Shown here piece by piece: positions 13,292 through 26,359 of a stretch of 64,000 nucleotides of DNA; the stretch's first letter is position 1, and every line of letters starts with the position of its first letter. The position numbers were made by a program, and so were the translations under genes. This stretch comes from Erythroxylum novogranatense (lineage: Eukaryota > Streptophyta > Magnoliopsida > Malpighiales > Erythroxylaceae), in contig CM057230.1 in NCBI GenBank assembly GCA_029891385.1, positions 33,683,402-33,747,401 of the forward strand. Direction: 5' to 3'. A model generated the notes under the pieces. That model ran no database searches. It had not been told where the DNA came from and saw only the letters and a program-made list of their open reading frames with translations.

Positions 13292-14510
13292 GACGATGAA
13301 GCAAGGAGATGATACATAAGTTCTATAAGCTCAAATACTCTCTTATTTGCTTCGCATTGCTCATTATTGCTCTTATATTGTTACAAATTACCTTGAGCAT
13401 TTGTTCTTCAATTTTTACATTGTGTTGTTAAAATTGAGTGGCTAGAGGAAAGGTCACGTGAGGTAGGATTTGTGCCGTAATACAAATCGTGTGTAAAGGT
13501 TGCTTGAGCCGGAATTCAAGTGAAGTTGTAAAAAGTTCACACTCAACTACAAAGTGTGCAAATAAAGTGATTGGCAAAATCCTAAGTGGGAGCTTAGGTA
13601 GAGGACGAGGTCTTAGACCGAACCTCTATAAAAGCGAGTGTTTGATCTTCTTCCTATACTATTTCATTTAAGTTTATTTAAATTATTTTTGTGTGTTTAA
13701 CTTCGATTTTCTTGTAGAAATTTTCAAAGAATTTTAAGATCTATTCAACCCCCCCTTCTAGATCACTTACAATAAGATCTCATCTCAGTGTTAAGACTTG
13801 ATGGGTAGCTAGTCCATCAAACTACTGGAGCCAGTTTAATCACCAAATCTCCTTAAAACATCTAGAAGAGATGATAACATGTAAACTCTTTATTTGAGTG
13901 AATGTTCACGATACATGTTTCAATTAATAATTCCAACATGCGAACCTTTGGATTAATACTGTAAAAATCTATTCGATCATATCAAGAATTATAATGAAAC
14001 ATATATGAGTTCACCACTCATCAAGATTATGGTTCATAATAAGCAAATGTTTAAGTTGTATGTTTTAAGATTAAAGTAACGACCCACTTTATTCTTGAAA
14101 ACATACTTGATTCCATATTCATTTAATAGTGCCATTATCGATAGTCAACTACTATCATGATATGAAACTCATCATTCCCTTGAAGTAAACTCCTTTACTT
14201 ATATGGAGATAAATTGCAACACTACAGTCTAAACCATAATCAAGCGACCAACTTGATTATTCAACTGTGAATCAATTAATTCAGATTCTAATAATATATA
14301 TGTTTCCCATACATCTCTATGTATATGTATATTATTTACAAAAGAATCTTGGTACCTTATGACCAGATATATAATGCTCATACAGATAAAACCAAACTCT
14401 TTTGTTTTATTAATAATAAATATTTTCATTACAAAACTGTAACTGAAGAAGATAAAATTACATGTAAATACACTTGCTTTCCAGGGCACTATATTTACAT
14501 AACCCTAACA

Positions 14511-14525
14511 ATCTCCCACTTGCCC
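14511..14525 (-). other. Element F polypurine tract
   Basis: The minus-strand reading GGGCAAGTGGGAGAT directly abuts the TGTTAGGG end of the 3' LTR. This is the canonical copia arrangement. Confidence 0.75.
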
Positions 14526-14589
14526 TAAAGCAAGTTTGACATATCCCTCATTCTCATCCCTTCTAGGTGACCCTCAAAGCTCTTTTGAG

Positions 14590-17211
14590 TCAATGTCTTT
14601 GTGAATATATCAACAAGGTTTTGGTGAGAATCTTTACCACATCCACTTCTCCACGTTGTATTATCTCCCTTATAAGACGATACTTTCGCTCAATGTGTTT
14701 GACAGCTTTGTGGTTCCGAGGTTCTTTAGAATTAGTCACTGCCCCACTATTATCACAATAAAGTGTAATGGCCTTTTTCGCCTCTGGAACTACCTCTAAA
14801 TTATTTAGGAACTTTCGGAGCCAGACTGCTTCCTTTGCTGCTTCACAAACAGCAACATACTCAGCCTCCATAGTCAAATCAGTAATACAAGATTGCTTGA
14901 CACTCCTCCAAACTATGGCTCCACCTCCTAAAATAAATATAGAACCAGAAGTTGATTTCCTTGAATCAACATTTGATTAGAAATCAAAATCCGTATATCC
15001 TGTCGGAATAAGATTACTTCCAGAGTAAACAAGCATTAAGTTCTTCGTCCTATGAAGATACTTAAGTATACACTTAACTACAGTCCAATGTTCCATTCCT
15101 GGATTGGACTAAAATCTGCTTACCAGTCCCACTGCGTAACAAATATCTGGTCTAGTGCACAGCATTGCATACATCAAACTACCAACTGCCGAAGCATATG
15201 GAATGTTACGCATGCGTTTAACCTCCTCTTGGGTTTTAGGTGCTTGTTCCTTTAAAAGTTTGATTCCATGTCTAGTAGGAGTAAAACCCCTCTTGGAATC
15301 TTGCATGGCGAACTTATTGAGCATATTCTCAATGTAGGTTAGTTGAGACAAAGCTATTTGCTTGTTCTTTCGATCCCTTATAAGTTTGATCCCTAGAACA
15401 TAGGTAGCCTCTCCTAAATCCTTCATTGAAAACTGTTCATTCAGCCATCCCTTAACCGCAGATAACATTCTCACATCATTCCCATACAAGATTAGGAAAG
15501 TAACCTTACCTTCTTGTATTCTTTTATAAACACAAGGCTCATCTAGGTTTTGTATAAACCCATAGGTTTTGATAGCCTTATCAAACCTAATGTTCCAAGA
15601 CCTAGATGCTTGCTTAAGTCCATAAATGGACCTTTGCAACTTGCAAACCTTATGCTCATTACCTGGCTCAATGAATCCTTCTGTTTGGGCCATATAAATG
15701 GTCTCCTCAAGATCCCCATTAAGAAATGCGGTCTTGACATCCATTTGTCATATTTCATAATCGAAATAGGCTGCTATGGCCAAGAGAATCCTGATGGACT
15801 TAAGCATGGAAACCGGAGAAAAAGTCTCCTCATAGTCTATACCCTCCTTTTGAGTATAGCCTTTAGCTACCAATCTAGCTTTAAAGGTCTCTACCTTTCC
15901 ATCTGATCCCCTTTTCCTTTTGTAGATCCATTTATACCCTATGGCTTTTAGACCTGGTGGTAGATCTACAAGGACCCAGACTTCATTAATATACATAGAA
16001 TCTATTTCCGATTTCATCGCCTTGAGCCATTTTCCTGCATCAACATCATTAATAGCCTGTGTATACATAATGGGATCTATTTCTTCTTGGTCCGAGATGG
16101 CAATTAAGTCTTCTCCTAAACCCAGATACCTATCTGGTTGTCTCACAACCCTCCCACTACGTCTAGTTACACCTTGATGTTTAGGTTGCACTTCTGATTC
16201 AACTCTTGAATCCATTTCGACATCTTGTTCTCTCATATCCAAAACAACTCTTGGTTTGGATGAAATAGCTAACTCCTTTAGTACTACTTCACTTCTTTCT
16301 TTGTGATTTTTCACAAACTCTTCCTCTAAGAAGGTTGCATTTGTTGACACAGATACCTTCTTATCATGAGGACTGTAAAAATAGTACCCTCGAGTTCCCG
16401 TAGGATATCCTACAAACAAACATACTTCTGACCTTGGTTCCATCTTTGTGGATTCAAGCTTTAGAACATGGGTTGGGCAGCCCCAAGTCCTCAAATGCCT
16501 CAATGAAGGCACTCGGCCAGTCCACAACTCCCTAGGTGTTTTAGGCACCGATTTAGGCGGAGCAAAGTTAAGGAGATATGTTGTCGTTTGTATGGCATAT
16601 CCCCATAACGATTCTGGAAGGCTAGCGTAGGACATCATTGATCTTACCATTTTCAATAGAGTTCTATTTCTCCTCTCTGCTACACCATTCTGTTGAGGTA
16701 TACGAGGAGTTGACAAATTGGAAACAATTCCATTGTCAATTAAATATTGCTGGAACTCTCCAAATAAATACTCACCACCTCGATCTGATCGAAGCTGTTT
16801 TAATGGCTTGCCAAGTTGTTTCTCAGCTTCAGCTTTGAATTCTTTGAACTTTTCAAAAGATTCACTCTTTTTATGCATCAAATACAAATAGCCATGTCTT
16901 GAGTAATCATCTATAAAAATTATGAAATATTCATAACCTCCTCTAGCTTGTACATTCATGGGCCCACACACATCAGTATGTACCAGGTCCAATGTGGATT
17001 CAGATCTGTTTCCTTTAGAATGAAATGAGGCTTTGGTCATTTTTCCTTCAATACAAGATTCATAGGTGGGTAATGGATCACTATCCAAGCTCATAAGGAT
17101 CCCATCCTTTACTAGCCTGTCAAGTCTTTTCTGATTGATATGACCCATTCTTAAGTGCAACAGATACTTTGAATTAACGCTAGAGATTTTGGATTGTCTT
17201 GGTTTTATCAA
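14590..17211 (-). pseudogene. Element F pol: integrase, reverse transcriptase, RNase H (defective)
   Basis: Integrase comes first: the pre-integrase His motif HLRMGH near 17150, the core with HTDVCGP and FIDDYSR near 16900-16980, and the QNGVAER Glu near 16690. Reverse transcriptase (RVT_2) follows, then RNase H (EAEYVAV near 14860). The PR-INT-RT-RH order defines Ty1/copia. Defects: one Cys of the integrase zinc finger is replaced (YESCIEGK), there is an in-frame TGA at about 15745-15747, frames change between 14878 and 15108, and the YVDD catalytic box is absent because the sequence runs directly from LILY to GND at about 15484. The product cannot be an active polymerase. Confidence 0.9.
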
Positions 17212-17259
17212 TTATGTGGTGTTTAGTGAGCCTTTCATAGGTTCTATAAAAAACAATCC

Positions 17260-18453
17260 CTATTTAGTTATCGCATCACAAATAAAATCCTTATTCTCAT
17301 ATATTGAAACAACCTTTTCAAAATAAAAGGAATAACCAGATTTTATTAGACAAAAAATAGAAATCATGTTCCTTACAATCATTGGCATGTAATAAACATC
17401 CTCCAAATATAACCTATGACCACTAGGAAAGTCCAAGATAACTACTCCTACTGATTCTGCTGAAACATAGGAATCATCTGCTATCTTGACTTGAAACTGA
17501 CCTTTAGGTAGTCTTTTCCTTTGCTGGAACTCCTGCAAAGAATTACAAACATGGTTAGTGGCTCCTGAATCTAATATCCAAGAAGTAGATAAATCTGCCA
17601 CATTTCTAGTTCCTAACGAACTTAGGAGGCCCATACCTTGTTTGCTTTTGAGGGACTCTAGGTAGACTGGACAGTTTCTTTTCCAGTGACCCATCTCATC
17701 ACAGTGGAAACACTTTCCTTTGATGTTCTCTTTGGCCTTCTTTTTCATGGATTTGGCCTTGACCCCTGTTTGGGCCTTCTTTTTCATTGGACCCTTCTTC
17801 TTTTCCTTGCCCTTACCCTTGGGCTTAGAAGAAGAAGCTACATTAGCTTTTGGCTCTTGAGCATTAATATTTAATATCTCCTACATGCTCTGGAGGGTAT
17901 TCATCAACTCACTCAAGGTGTAATCCTTGTTGTTGAGCTCATAGTCTAACTTAAACTGCTGAAAAGAAGAGTTTAAGCTATTGATGATCATAATCATCTG
18001 CGTGTCCGCATCCATATCGCCCCAAGCATCTCAAACCTCGGTGACCGCAGAGATTATCTTCATCATGTAATCCATGACCGTTCACCAGTTTCATCGAGAT
18101 TATGAAAGGTTTGGATAGCTTTCACTCTTGCAGACCTAGTCCTCACACCAAACATCTCATGTAGGTGATGGACCATTGCACTAGCAGTTTTCATACAAGT
18201 AATTTGCTTTTGCAACATGACGCTGACAGAAGCCAGAATATAATACTTAGTAGTCTTGTCAACATTCTACCAACGCTCATGTTGTTGGACGCTCAGGAGT
18301 TGAATCTCCACTTGGAGGTGTAGGCTCATTTTCAATTAACACCCATGAAATACGTTCATATTGAAGAACAATGTCAAGGTTACGTCTCCATTCATTAAAA
18401 TTGTCTTCGTTTTTTAATTTGTTATTAGTCAAGAGCAGGGTGAGTGGATTCAT
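17260..18453 (-). pseudogene. Element F gag and protease (frameshifted)
   Basis: Gag starts at the ATG at 18451-18453 (MNPLTLLL) and shows a UBN2-type capsid region, with breaks between about 17900 and 18290. The readable 3' part (17260-17787) has a basic linker, a CCHC knuckle (CFHCDEMGHWKRNC, near 17700) and the aspartic protease motif DSGATNH near 17560. A stop separates this block from the integrase ORF. Gag-PR-INT would have been one polyprotein in an intact copy. Confidence 0.85.
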
Positions 18454-19708
18454 TTTGTTGTTGATTATGTCTGAAAATATAAATTAAGCATACTAGTCAA
18501 CAATTTATGGAACTTTGTATAAAATCATGATGCATGTATGCATGATGATAGATTTAACAAAACTTAAAAAATTAAAACATTATACGACGGTTATTTTTCT
18601 TATCTATAACAGATTAAGTGATGGTGGGCCATCTTATCCATTAAAAGAAAAACTGAGACCCTCCCACTCAAAAACTACCAAGCATCTCATGCCCAATTTT
18701 TTAAGAAGTGTCTTAATTTGGTCCATACTTTTACCAAAAGAGCTACGGTGGGCAGTTTATTGATAAAAAATGTTGAGTGTTTAACCATTTGATTCATTCA
18801 CTAAAGATACCTACAAACCATGCCTCGGTGGGAGGTCACATTTGCTATCATTAAGTGGACTTATCCTTAAGGAGACCCAAACCATGCAAGATCTAGGATC
18901 CATGCCCTCTGATGGGGAGTAACACTTCACCACATACAAACGGGCCATCATTTGGAGACCGTGGACTCTCACAGGAGCATCATCTCCCACTCAATCTTTT
19001 TGGGCTTTAAGTTTTAAATATCATCTTGTCTAGATGCAATTTATTATCCATCCTATATTGTTTCATTATATATCTCATACATAATGAATGTATGGCAAAG
19101 CCTAGGGTTGGCAATTTTCTAAATGACATGCAATCACATAATATCACATATTATAAGCATTCATTTATCCATTCATCACGTGAACTAATAAAGCCACTTT
19201 TGATTGTCCATCCTAGAAAAATTAAATAATTACAAGCCTTTTAGGTCTAAAGTATACTTCTTAGACTTGGATCTTCCGCTTCGAACTCTTCACAAACATG
19301 ATCCGCCCATTCGGTAAACAAAATGTTATGGCATATATGAAAATTGAATTTTGTCACTTTGAAACTATGTTTTCACAAAACTTATGTCAATACACAAAAG
19401 GATACACCAAAAATTTTACCTTTCCATTTCTTCAATCAATGGCTGCTCCATCTTCATCATTACATCAATTTGTACATTACAAAATCAAAGAAAATAGAAA
19501 AAGAAACCAAGGAGGAAACATGGTGATGATAGACCACCCTCCTTATTATAAACCAATGAAGAAATCTTACAAGGTAAATTTAACTTCTATGGACAACCAA
19601 AAGAGCAAACATACACCATGTATATTTCTATCACATAAAATATGCAGCATACACAAAAGATTGTCAACCCATGCATCCAATATATAGGAACCGAAATCAT
19701 GCATTAGC
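18454..19708 (-). other. Element F untranslated leader
   Basis: About 1.25 kb between the PBS and the gag start with no conserved ORF. Long leaders of this kind occur in Angela/BARE-type copia elements. Packaging and dimerisation signals would be expected here but cannot be recognised by eye. Confidence 0.6.
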
Positions 19709-19720
19709 GGCTCGATACCA
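19709..19720 (-). other. Element F primer-binding site
   Basis: The minus-strand reading TGGTATCGAGCC lies two bases inside the 5' LTR. It resembles the plant initiator Met-tRNA complement TGGTATCAGAGC, with a one-base loss after TGGTATC. Confidence 0.7.
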
Positions 19721-19722
19721 AT

Positions 19723-21820
19723 TGTTGGATCGGAAAAAGAAAACATGCTTTGTTTGGAAAAACGGTAGATTTCAAAACTTTTAAGAAATCATTACTTGCA
19801 GCGGAAGCAATAAATCCAAATCAACATGCCAATCAATACATGATATAGTATAAGAATAATAAAATATAAACAAGATCAGGAGTACTACCGACTCCTTCGC
19901 TACAACTTTAAATCCTCGCTGCGCTATCGTCTTCTTCTTCGTGTATCCAAATCCTTTGCCTTTGATTCTTTTCCTTTAGCAATCTACTTTCTCCTTGTTG
20001 TAGTATCCTTAACCAATTAGATTTACCACCTGTTCTTCAAGGACAATTAGGTTAACAAAATCCTTTGGTGGGAAAGGAGAAGAAATGTTTGGAGGAGATT
20101 TTCTTAGAAGAAGAAGAAGCAAAATTGAAACTCTTTCAATTGGTATTTTCGATTCTCTCTTTCATGAAAGGAGAGAAGGTGTAAAGAACATGCAAGAACT
20201 CTTTCTTGCGTACCAATTTTGTATATGCATGGATGGAAGGAGAGAGAGGCATCAAATACATCACTTCTTTCATTAATCACTTATAAAATAGCCAATAATT
20301 GAGATTATCTTCATTTATCTTTATGATGGCTATTTGAAAAGACCATAACCTAAAATTCAATACCCAATTTTGGTTTTGCCAAGAAGAAAGAAGGAAGATG
20401 GTCCATCTAATGTACATCTTTCATCTTTAATCTAATGAATGCAAATAGGTTACAAGCCAACATTAAAAAACAACCATTAAACCATTTAATGGTAAGTTCA
20501 TAACTCCATTTAATGATGATTAACCAAAATAAAGACCATCCTTATTTAGCATTTTTAATGTCAAATGTGTGGTTACACATTTAACCTAGGAATAACTGAA
20601 ATTGTTATCTTCTTCTTTAAAAAAATTGTTTTAATATAATTAATCTAATTAATTACATTAAACCAAAAACCAAGCCCATTACTAAATGTACATTTGGGCT
20701 TCTTTAATTAGACCAAGCTCAATATTCAATTATAGGCTTCTAATTAATCTCCATTTATATTTCTTACTTAGCTTGATAACCTTCCTTAAAGCTAAGAGGA
20801 GAATCTTATTGGACTTTGATAATTTAAGCTCCAATAAGCCCATAATTAATTCAATCTCATTGGAATTAATTCTAGCTTATTAACTAAATGTCATTCCACT
20901 AAAGACAATTAGTTGAACTCTTGAATTATTAAATATTATGAGAATATGTCCAATTACAAACCCTATTTAGAACCTTATTATAGCCATCCGCACAACAAAG
21001 GGTAAAATTACCATTTTGCTCTTATGTTGGTTTTTCCTTCTAGATCTCTCATTTTACTTTATATGGTGATTAACACATAAGATCTCATCTCAGTGTTAAG
21101 ACTTGATGGCTAGCTAGTCCATCAAACTACTGGAGCCAGTTTAATCACCAAATCTCCTTAAAACATCTAGAAGAGATGATAACACTATAAACTCTTTATT
21201 TGAGTGAATGTTTCCTGATACATGTTTCAATTAATAATTCCAACATGCAGACACTGGATTAATACTCTGTAAAAATCCATTCCGATCATATCAAGAATTA
21301 TAATGAAACATATATGAGTTCACCACTCATCAAGATTATGGTTCATAATAAGCGAATGCTTAAGTTGTATGTTTTAAGATTAAAGCAACGACCCACTTTA
21401 TTCTTGAAAACATACTTGATTCCGAATTCATTTAATAGTGTCATTATCGATAGTCAACTACTATCATGATATGAAACTCATCATTCCCTTGAAGTAAACT
21501 CCTTTACTTATATGGAGATAAATTGCAACACTACTGATCTAAACCATAATCAGCGACCAACTTGATTATTCAACCGTGAATCAATTAATTGATTCTAATA
21601 ATATACATGTTTCCATACATCTCTATGTATATATATATATATTACTTACAAAAGAATCTTGGTATCTTATGACCAGATATATAATGCTCATACAGATAAA
21701 ACCAAACTCTTTTGTTTTATTAATAATAAATATTTTCATTACAAAGCTCATGGCGAAGAAGATAAAGTTACATGTAAATACACTTGCTTTCTAGGGCACT
21801 ATATTTACATAACTTCAACA
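19723..21820 (-). repeat. Element F 5' LTR
   Basis: 2098 bp, plus-strand ends TGTTGGATCGG and ACTTCAACA, alignable with 11357-14510 apart from the G insertion. A plus-strand ORF at 20085-20276 recurs, truncated, in the other LTR. It is antisense to the element and is treated as chance. Confidence 0.9.
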
Positions 21821-23433
21821 AGGTTCTGATCATGCCTCTCATACATAATATATATCAAATATACGTAACAAAAAATAAGATAGAACCTCAAAAATCAGAT
21901 CTACTCATGCATATAAATATAGAAAACAAAAACATGAAATGTAAGATGTTTACATATCTTTCTGACGATCTCCTTTTTTTAATCTTCTCTGCGTTGGGTT
22001 ATGAGAGTTAGAGAGAAAAGTATGTGTGTGTGTGTGTAAGAAAGAACTTTTCTTTCACTTGTGTCTTACATAAGATGCACTAAAATCATCTCTATTTTCT
22101 GCATCATTTGGTCTTCCATAATTGCCATCACTAATGGAGAGTTATGAGAAGTTAATGGTCATGGATAATATGCATTAATGGAAGTTTTGGGAAGTTAATG
22201 ACCAAATTGGTAGCCAACAAGACTTGTTTCTACATGCAATATTTTTTACCACAATCACATTACGATACAATCCTGATACACTCTCTCATATCTTAAATCA
22301 CTATTTAAGACCATTTTACTCATCCTTTGGATCTCCTATGTATGTGACTCATTAGGTTCCTAGTTATGTTGGCCACTTCAATTAACACTTAATTCAAGTA
22401 AGTCAAAAGCGATATCTAACAACATGTCATAATCCCAGTTGATCGGAAAGTCAATGGTTTGACTGCGAACCCTTCCATACATAATGTTTTCATGCAATTC
22501 ATACTTTCACCATCTATACCCTACTTGGTTTAGAGTATGGTCAAAGTGTCAACTCCCACTAGACTGACTAAATTACATCTAGTTCAAGTGTTATTAGATC
22601 TTGTCATAAGGATCTCATTACTCTATATATTATTGAAGACTCTCTTCATGACACATATCTGTTCTGGTCAGAGACTCCCGAGTAATGACCCCGATAAGAG
22701 ATTGTAGGTATCATCTCCTTCTATTAGGAGTGATAAATTCTTTATTGGCTACTCATTTACCTCCGAATACCTCAAGATGTATCTAATCACCACTCTATGA
22801 GTAACCCCTGAAAGGCACCAATAAATGAAGTCAAAGCATAGGATCAATATCCGAGATATCCTTAAGCACCTTAAGTCAAAGGATTTTTGCACCATTTTTA
22901 TGATGAGACTATCATTGACACTAGAATAGAATATCTATATGATTGTCTCGTTGTATGTCAATCTAATGTACTTACTAACCTTAGTAAGCATCCACATGTT
23001 AACTCTAAACAACTTATGTCTACAACTTATGAGATCTACTGCTTAATCAAATCAAGGAGTATAAAATGTGTTAGTCTATCCGGATTAATGATATCCCATC
23101 TCATTAATCCTATGACTAAGGAAAGTTTAGATACTATCATAATTACACATGATAGGAATCTCATTATCATGATCTCATCATGATTTCCTCCGCACTGTAT
23201 TTTATATCAAAGACTTCATTAAATAAAAAAAAAGATCAACATCAAATCCATAAATGTATGAACATCGAAATAATGAAAAATGCCTTTATTAATCATAAAA
23301 TGATTTGTACAATAAGTGCTAAAAGTGATTGCCTTTAGAGCACTTTTCTAACATCTCTCACCGAATGCTAAATAACATTAAAAAAACTTATTTTCTCTCA
23401 CTAAATGCTAAATAGTATTAGAGAAAACCTTTG

Positions 23434-26029
23434 TGTAACACCCACATATCTCCTAGGAGGATATGCAAATGCCACACAAAATAGAACTAAAACATGTCAA
23501 ACAATCCAAAGCACTTTTAAAAACTCAAGCAAACATACATTACATATCATTAGATGTTGTTGTAAACAAAACGTATCAAACATATTATACTACTCAAAAT
23601 ACATGCCACAAGTTTCAAATCCATCATGTATTAAGGTTATTACAAACCATTAAACAAAACACAAAATACAACATGTCTCATTACATTGAAATACAACTTA
23701 AACTTAAACACAAATATACATCTTTCAAAACAAAACACGTCCTTCTTTGACCACTACGGTTGTTCCAGCCTTAGATCTTCTTATCAGAACCTACACGGAG
23801 GCAAAACTATTGTATTTAAGCATATAACTTAGTGGGGAATAACTAAACAAGATATAATCTAGCGACTATTTTTAACAGTCATATAGCATTCACATGCACT
23901 GAATCATGTCAAATCACATACAACCTTTAATTGTTCAAATTAAAGAACAATCCAACATTATTTGCATCATAACAAAATATAACATATCAGACCATGATAT
24001 ACTTGCTTCAAAACAAAACTTACAATTATCCGAACAGAATACCATAATATCAAAAATAGAATTTTAAAGTATCATAACAGAACTTGATTGTGTAAGAACA
24101 TAACTTGATTATATCAAAACAAAATTTAGTTGTATCAAAACTGAACTTAGCTTATACCATAATTGAACATATATCAGAACACAAAACAAGTTAACCTATT
24201 AATCCTTTTTACAGAAGTGGGTAACTGGACTAAAACAAAAGATACCTATGATTGATATCACAGAACATAAGAGACTTATTTCTCAAAATCAGGGGACATT
24301 GTTATGTCAAATATCAGGCGACGCCATAATGTCAAGTTACATAGGACACCTTTGTGTCAAGTTAAAGGAGACACCTTTGTGTTAAGTTATGGAAGCAGCT
24401 GCAGACCCTTTTAGACATGCTTATTTACCCACAACTAGGACATGACTGTTTTAAAGCAAACATTTCATATTTCAGAATCATATATGAAAGATATATTGCA
24501 TATCATATGACTTATTCCATTTTGCTCACATAGGATATAATCATTCACATTTAATCCAACTTAACATACCTTGTGAACATAAACATTTGTAATAATGCAC
24601 CAATGAATCAATTAAGTAATTACACATTACGTGTAGTCACAAAAATTCCCAATTCATAAACATTCACAACTAACACATTACTCTTGTTCTTTAAATCACA
24701 TTAGCATTCTTAAATATACTTCATTCCTTTAATAATTCATAAGTTCAAAATTAGTTACTTTCCTATCAAGTAACACCTTCCTTAGGTTATCACCTCAATT
24801 AATAATCCAAACCTTATTTAACTTATTCCACATAAAACTAGGTTCATTTTATACCTTAATTAAGTCCAATTGCACCATTATAAAGTTCCTTAACCTTATA
24901 TAATCCAACAATTGCCCAAAACCAACCTTTTCTCCTTCCTAAGTTTTTTTACAACCGTAGGAATGAGCTATATAAATCCCATGATCATGGGATGAGTGAA
25001 CTGAAGGTTCACTCACCCACAACCTTCAATTTGTTTCCAAAACTTGACTTCTGCACTTCCATTCAACACACCTTCACCAAAGTCCATCAATTTCACTTCA
25101 ATTATACCTTATTCATGCTTCAATACCTCATCAAAATTGATGTCCAAAACCATTCAAAAATCATTCATTAAGTATCTCACAATCCATGATCTATCAGGTA
25201 TCAACATCCAAAACAAAAGCTATTAAACAAGTATCTGTTCCAGACCTCAATTCATCATCAATTCAATACATATTTTATCCAATTCAAGCATCAAATAATT
25301 CATATTATAGCATGCAATCAAGTTTAGCATTCCCTTACTGATTTAACTTCAAAGAAAAAGCCAAAATAACCTTCCAAGCAACAAGCACAATTTCAAAATC
25401 CAAATGAAACTAAGATGCTCTTAACACCAAAAGACAACAACATAGAAGATAGCATATGGTAGCTTTCTTGATGCAATATCTTACGATAATTCTAAGTGAA
25501 ACTGAATCAAAATTCATAGCTAAAAGTGGGTGGATGGTTTTAGCGGAGATCCCAAATTGAAGGTTGCAGAAACTTTTTGCAAGCTTAACACCTATGTTAA
25601 TAGGTGTCACTCTCACAACATGACATTTGTCACCATTGCATGTGTCCCATTTGTCCACCATATAAGCCACCAAATGTCTCAATTCTATTAGGCCACTTGT
25701 CCTTCACTCATTGCTGCCACTTATCAATTTATTAACCATGCCAATTGTCACTTATTTTTTCACGCTAAATGTCACTAATTTATAGGTTTAATCATTCAAA
25801 TTTCCATGTACCAACTTATCTTACCACTTGACAAATTTCTTAGTCCAAATGTACATTTTATTCATCAATTCTCTAATGGTGACAATTAATTTCAAGTTAC
25901 TAATTATGGTCCATCAAACAAAAATTCAAGATATATACAATTCACAATTACATCACAATTTCAACATCTATCACATTTACTTTCATGAACATGTAACATT
26001 TCTACTATGGTGTAATTTGGGGCCTTACA
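23434..26029 (-). mobile_element. Solo LTR D, about 2.6 kb, possibly Ty3/Gypsy
   Basis: The plus-strand reading starts TGTAACACCCAC and ends GGGGCCTTACA. The minus strand therefore begins TGTAAGGCCCC, a start common in plant Gypsy LTRs (the lineage is inference). Flanking 5-mers are CTTTG (23429-23433) and CTTTA (26030-26034), differing by one base. No protein domains are present. A short series of diverged repeats with GACACCTTTGTGT-like blocks lies at 24290-24400. It is inserted in the 3' non-coding part of element A. Confidence 0.7.
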
Positions 26030-26034
26030 CTTTA

Positions 26035-26350
26035 TGTTAAAATGCATTAGAGAACACCTTTATAGGATTAAAAACTTATATCCCTATGTCATGTTAAATT
26101 TATAGATATCCATACTAATCTGTATGTATCAAAATGACATAAGTTCAAGGTCAATCTTTATATATTACCAATGACCTTTAAAATGCTTAAGATCAACACA
26201 AATCTTACGTCTTTCATATGTATTATGACTATACACAAGAACAGTTATTACTGATGATAAAAAGATGATAATCTATATTAATAAATAATCATAATTTCAT
26301 AATACATCAAAATGTACAAACTTTTAAGGAGCAAATATAATGATCCCTAA
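26035..26350 (-). other. Element A 3' non-coding region
   Basis: AT-rich sequence between the end of the RNase H remnant and solo LTR D. It continues beyond D at 23359-23428 and beyond E at 10988-11342. No ORF or known motif was found. Confidence 0.45.
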
Positions 26351-26359
26351 GTACTACTG

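Larger units (their letters stand above)
12713..13771 (+). mobile_element. Solo LTR G of a copia-type element, 1059 bp
   Basis: Starts TGTTGGACC, ends CACTTACA, and is flanked by perfect 5-bp duplications ATAAG (12708-12712 and 13772-13776). It is absent from the same place in the other LTR of F (around 21079), which proves it is an insertion. A TATA box (TATAAATA, 13284-13291) gives a plus orientation, with a palindrome array upstream. The C-rich tract before the 3' end (13750-13757) is common in plant copia LTRs. The internal region was presumably lost by LTR-LTR recombination. Confidence 0.92.
11357..14510 (-). repeat. Element F 3' LTR, interrupted by solo LTR G
   Basis: Plus-strand ends are TGTTGGATCG and ACCCTAACA. 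It aligns with 19723-21820 from end to end, except for a 1064-bp gap equal to G plus one copy of its target duplication. The two LTRs differ at several per cent of positions by eye (for example 11430-11520 versus 19796-19886), so F is not recent. Confidence 0.9.
11357..21820 (-). mobile_element. Element F: near-full-length Ty1/copia retrotransposon (possibly Angela/BARE-like)
   Basis: Two LTRs of about 2.1 kb flank gag-PR-INT-RT-RNaseH in the minus orientation, with perfect 5-bp target duplications AGGTT (11352-11356 and 21821-21825). A PBS-like site (19709-19720) and a polypurine tract (14511-14525) are in place. The 3' LTR is enlarged by solo LTR G. Long LTRs plus a leader of about 1.2 kb before gag suggest the Angela/BARE lineage; this is inference. 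Coding capacity is lost: gag is frameshifted, pol has an in-frame TGA at about 15745-15747, and the RT active-site box is missing near 15484. Confidence 0.9.
11348..23353. mobile_element. Solo LTR E (about 1.5 kb net) split by element F
   Basis: The left end TGTAAGGTT begins at 11348 and the right end CTTTTCTAACA finishes at 23353. Both are flanked by the 5-bp duplication TCTCT (11343-11347 and 23354-23358). Element F entered nine bases inside the left end, with its own duplication AGGTT, so nearly all of E lies at 21821-23353. No coding domains are present. The content is typical copia LTR sequence, including a GT dinucleotide run near 22022-22038. It is inserted in the 3' non-coding part of element A. 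Confidence 0.75.

Noticed and set aside
20085..20276. A plus-strand ORF repeated in both LTRs of element F
   Set aside because: It is antisense to the element, truncated in the other LTR (near 11721-11850), and its repetition is explained by the LTR duplication.
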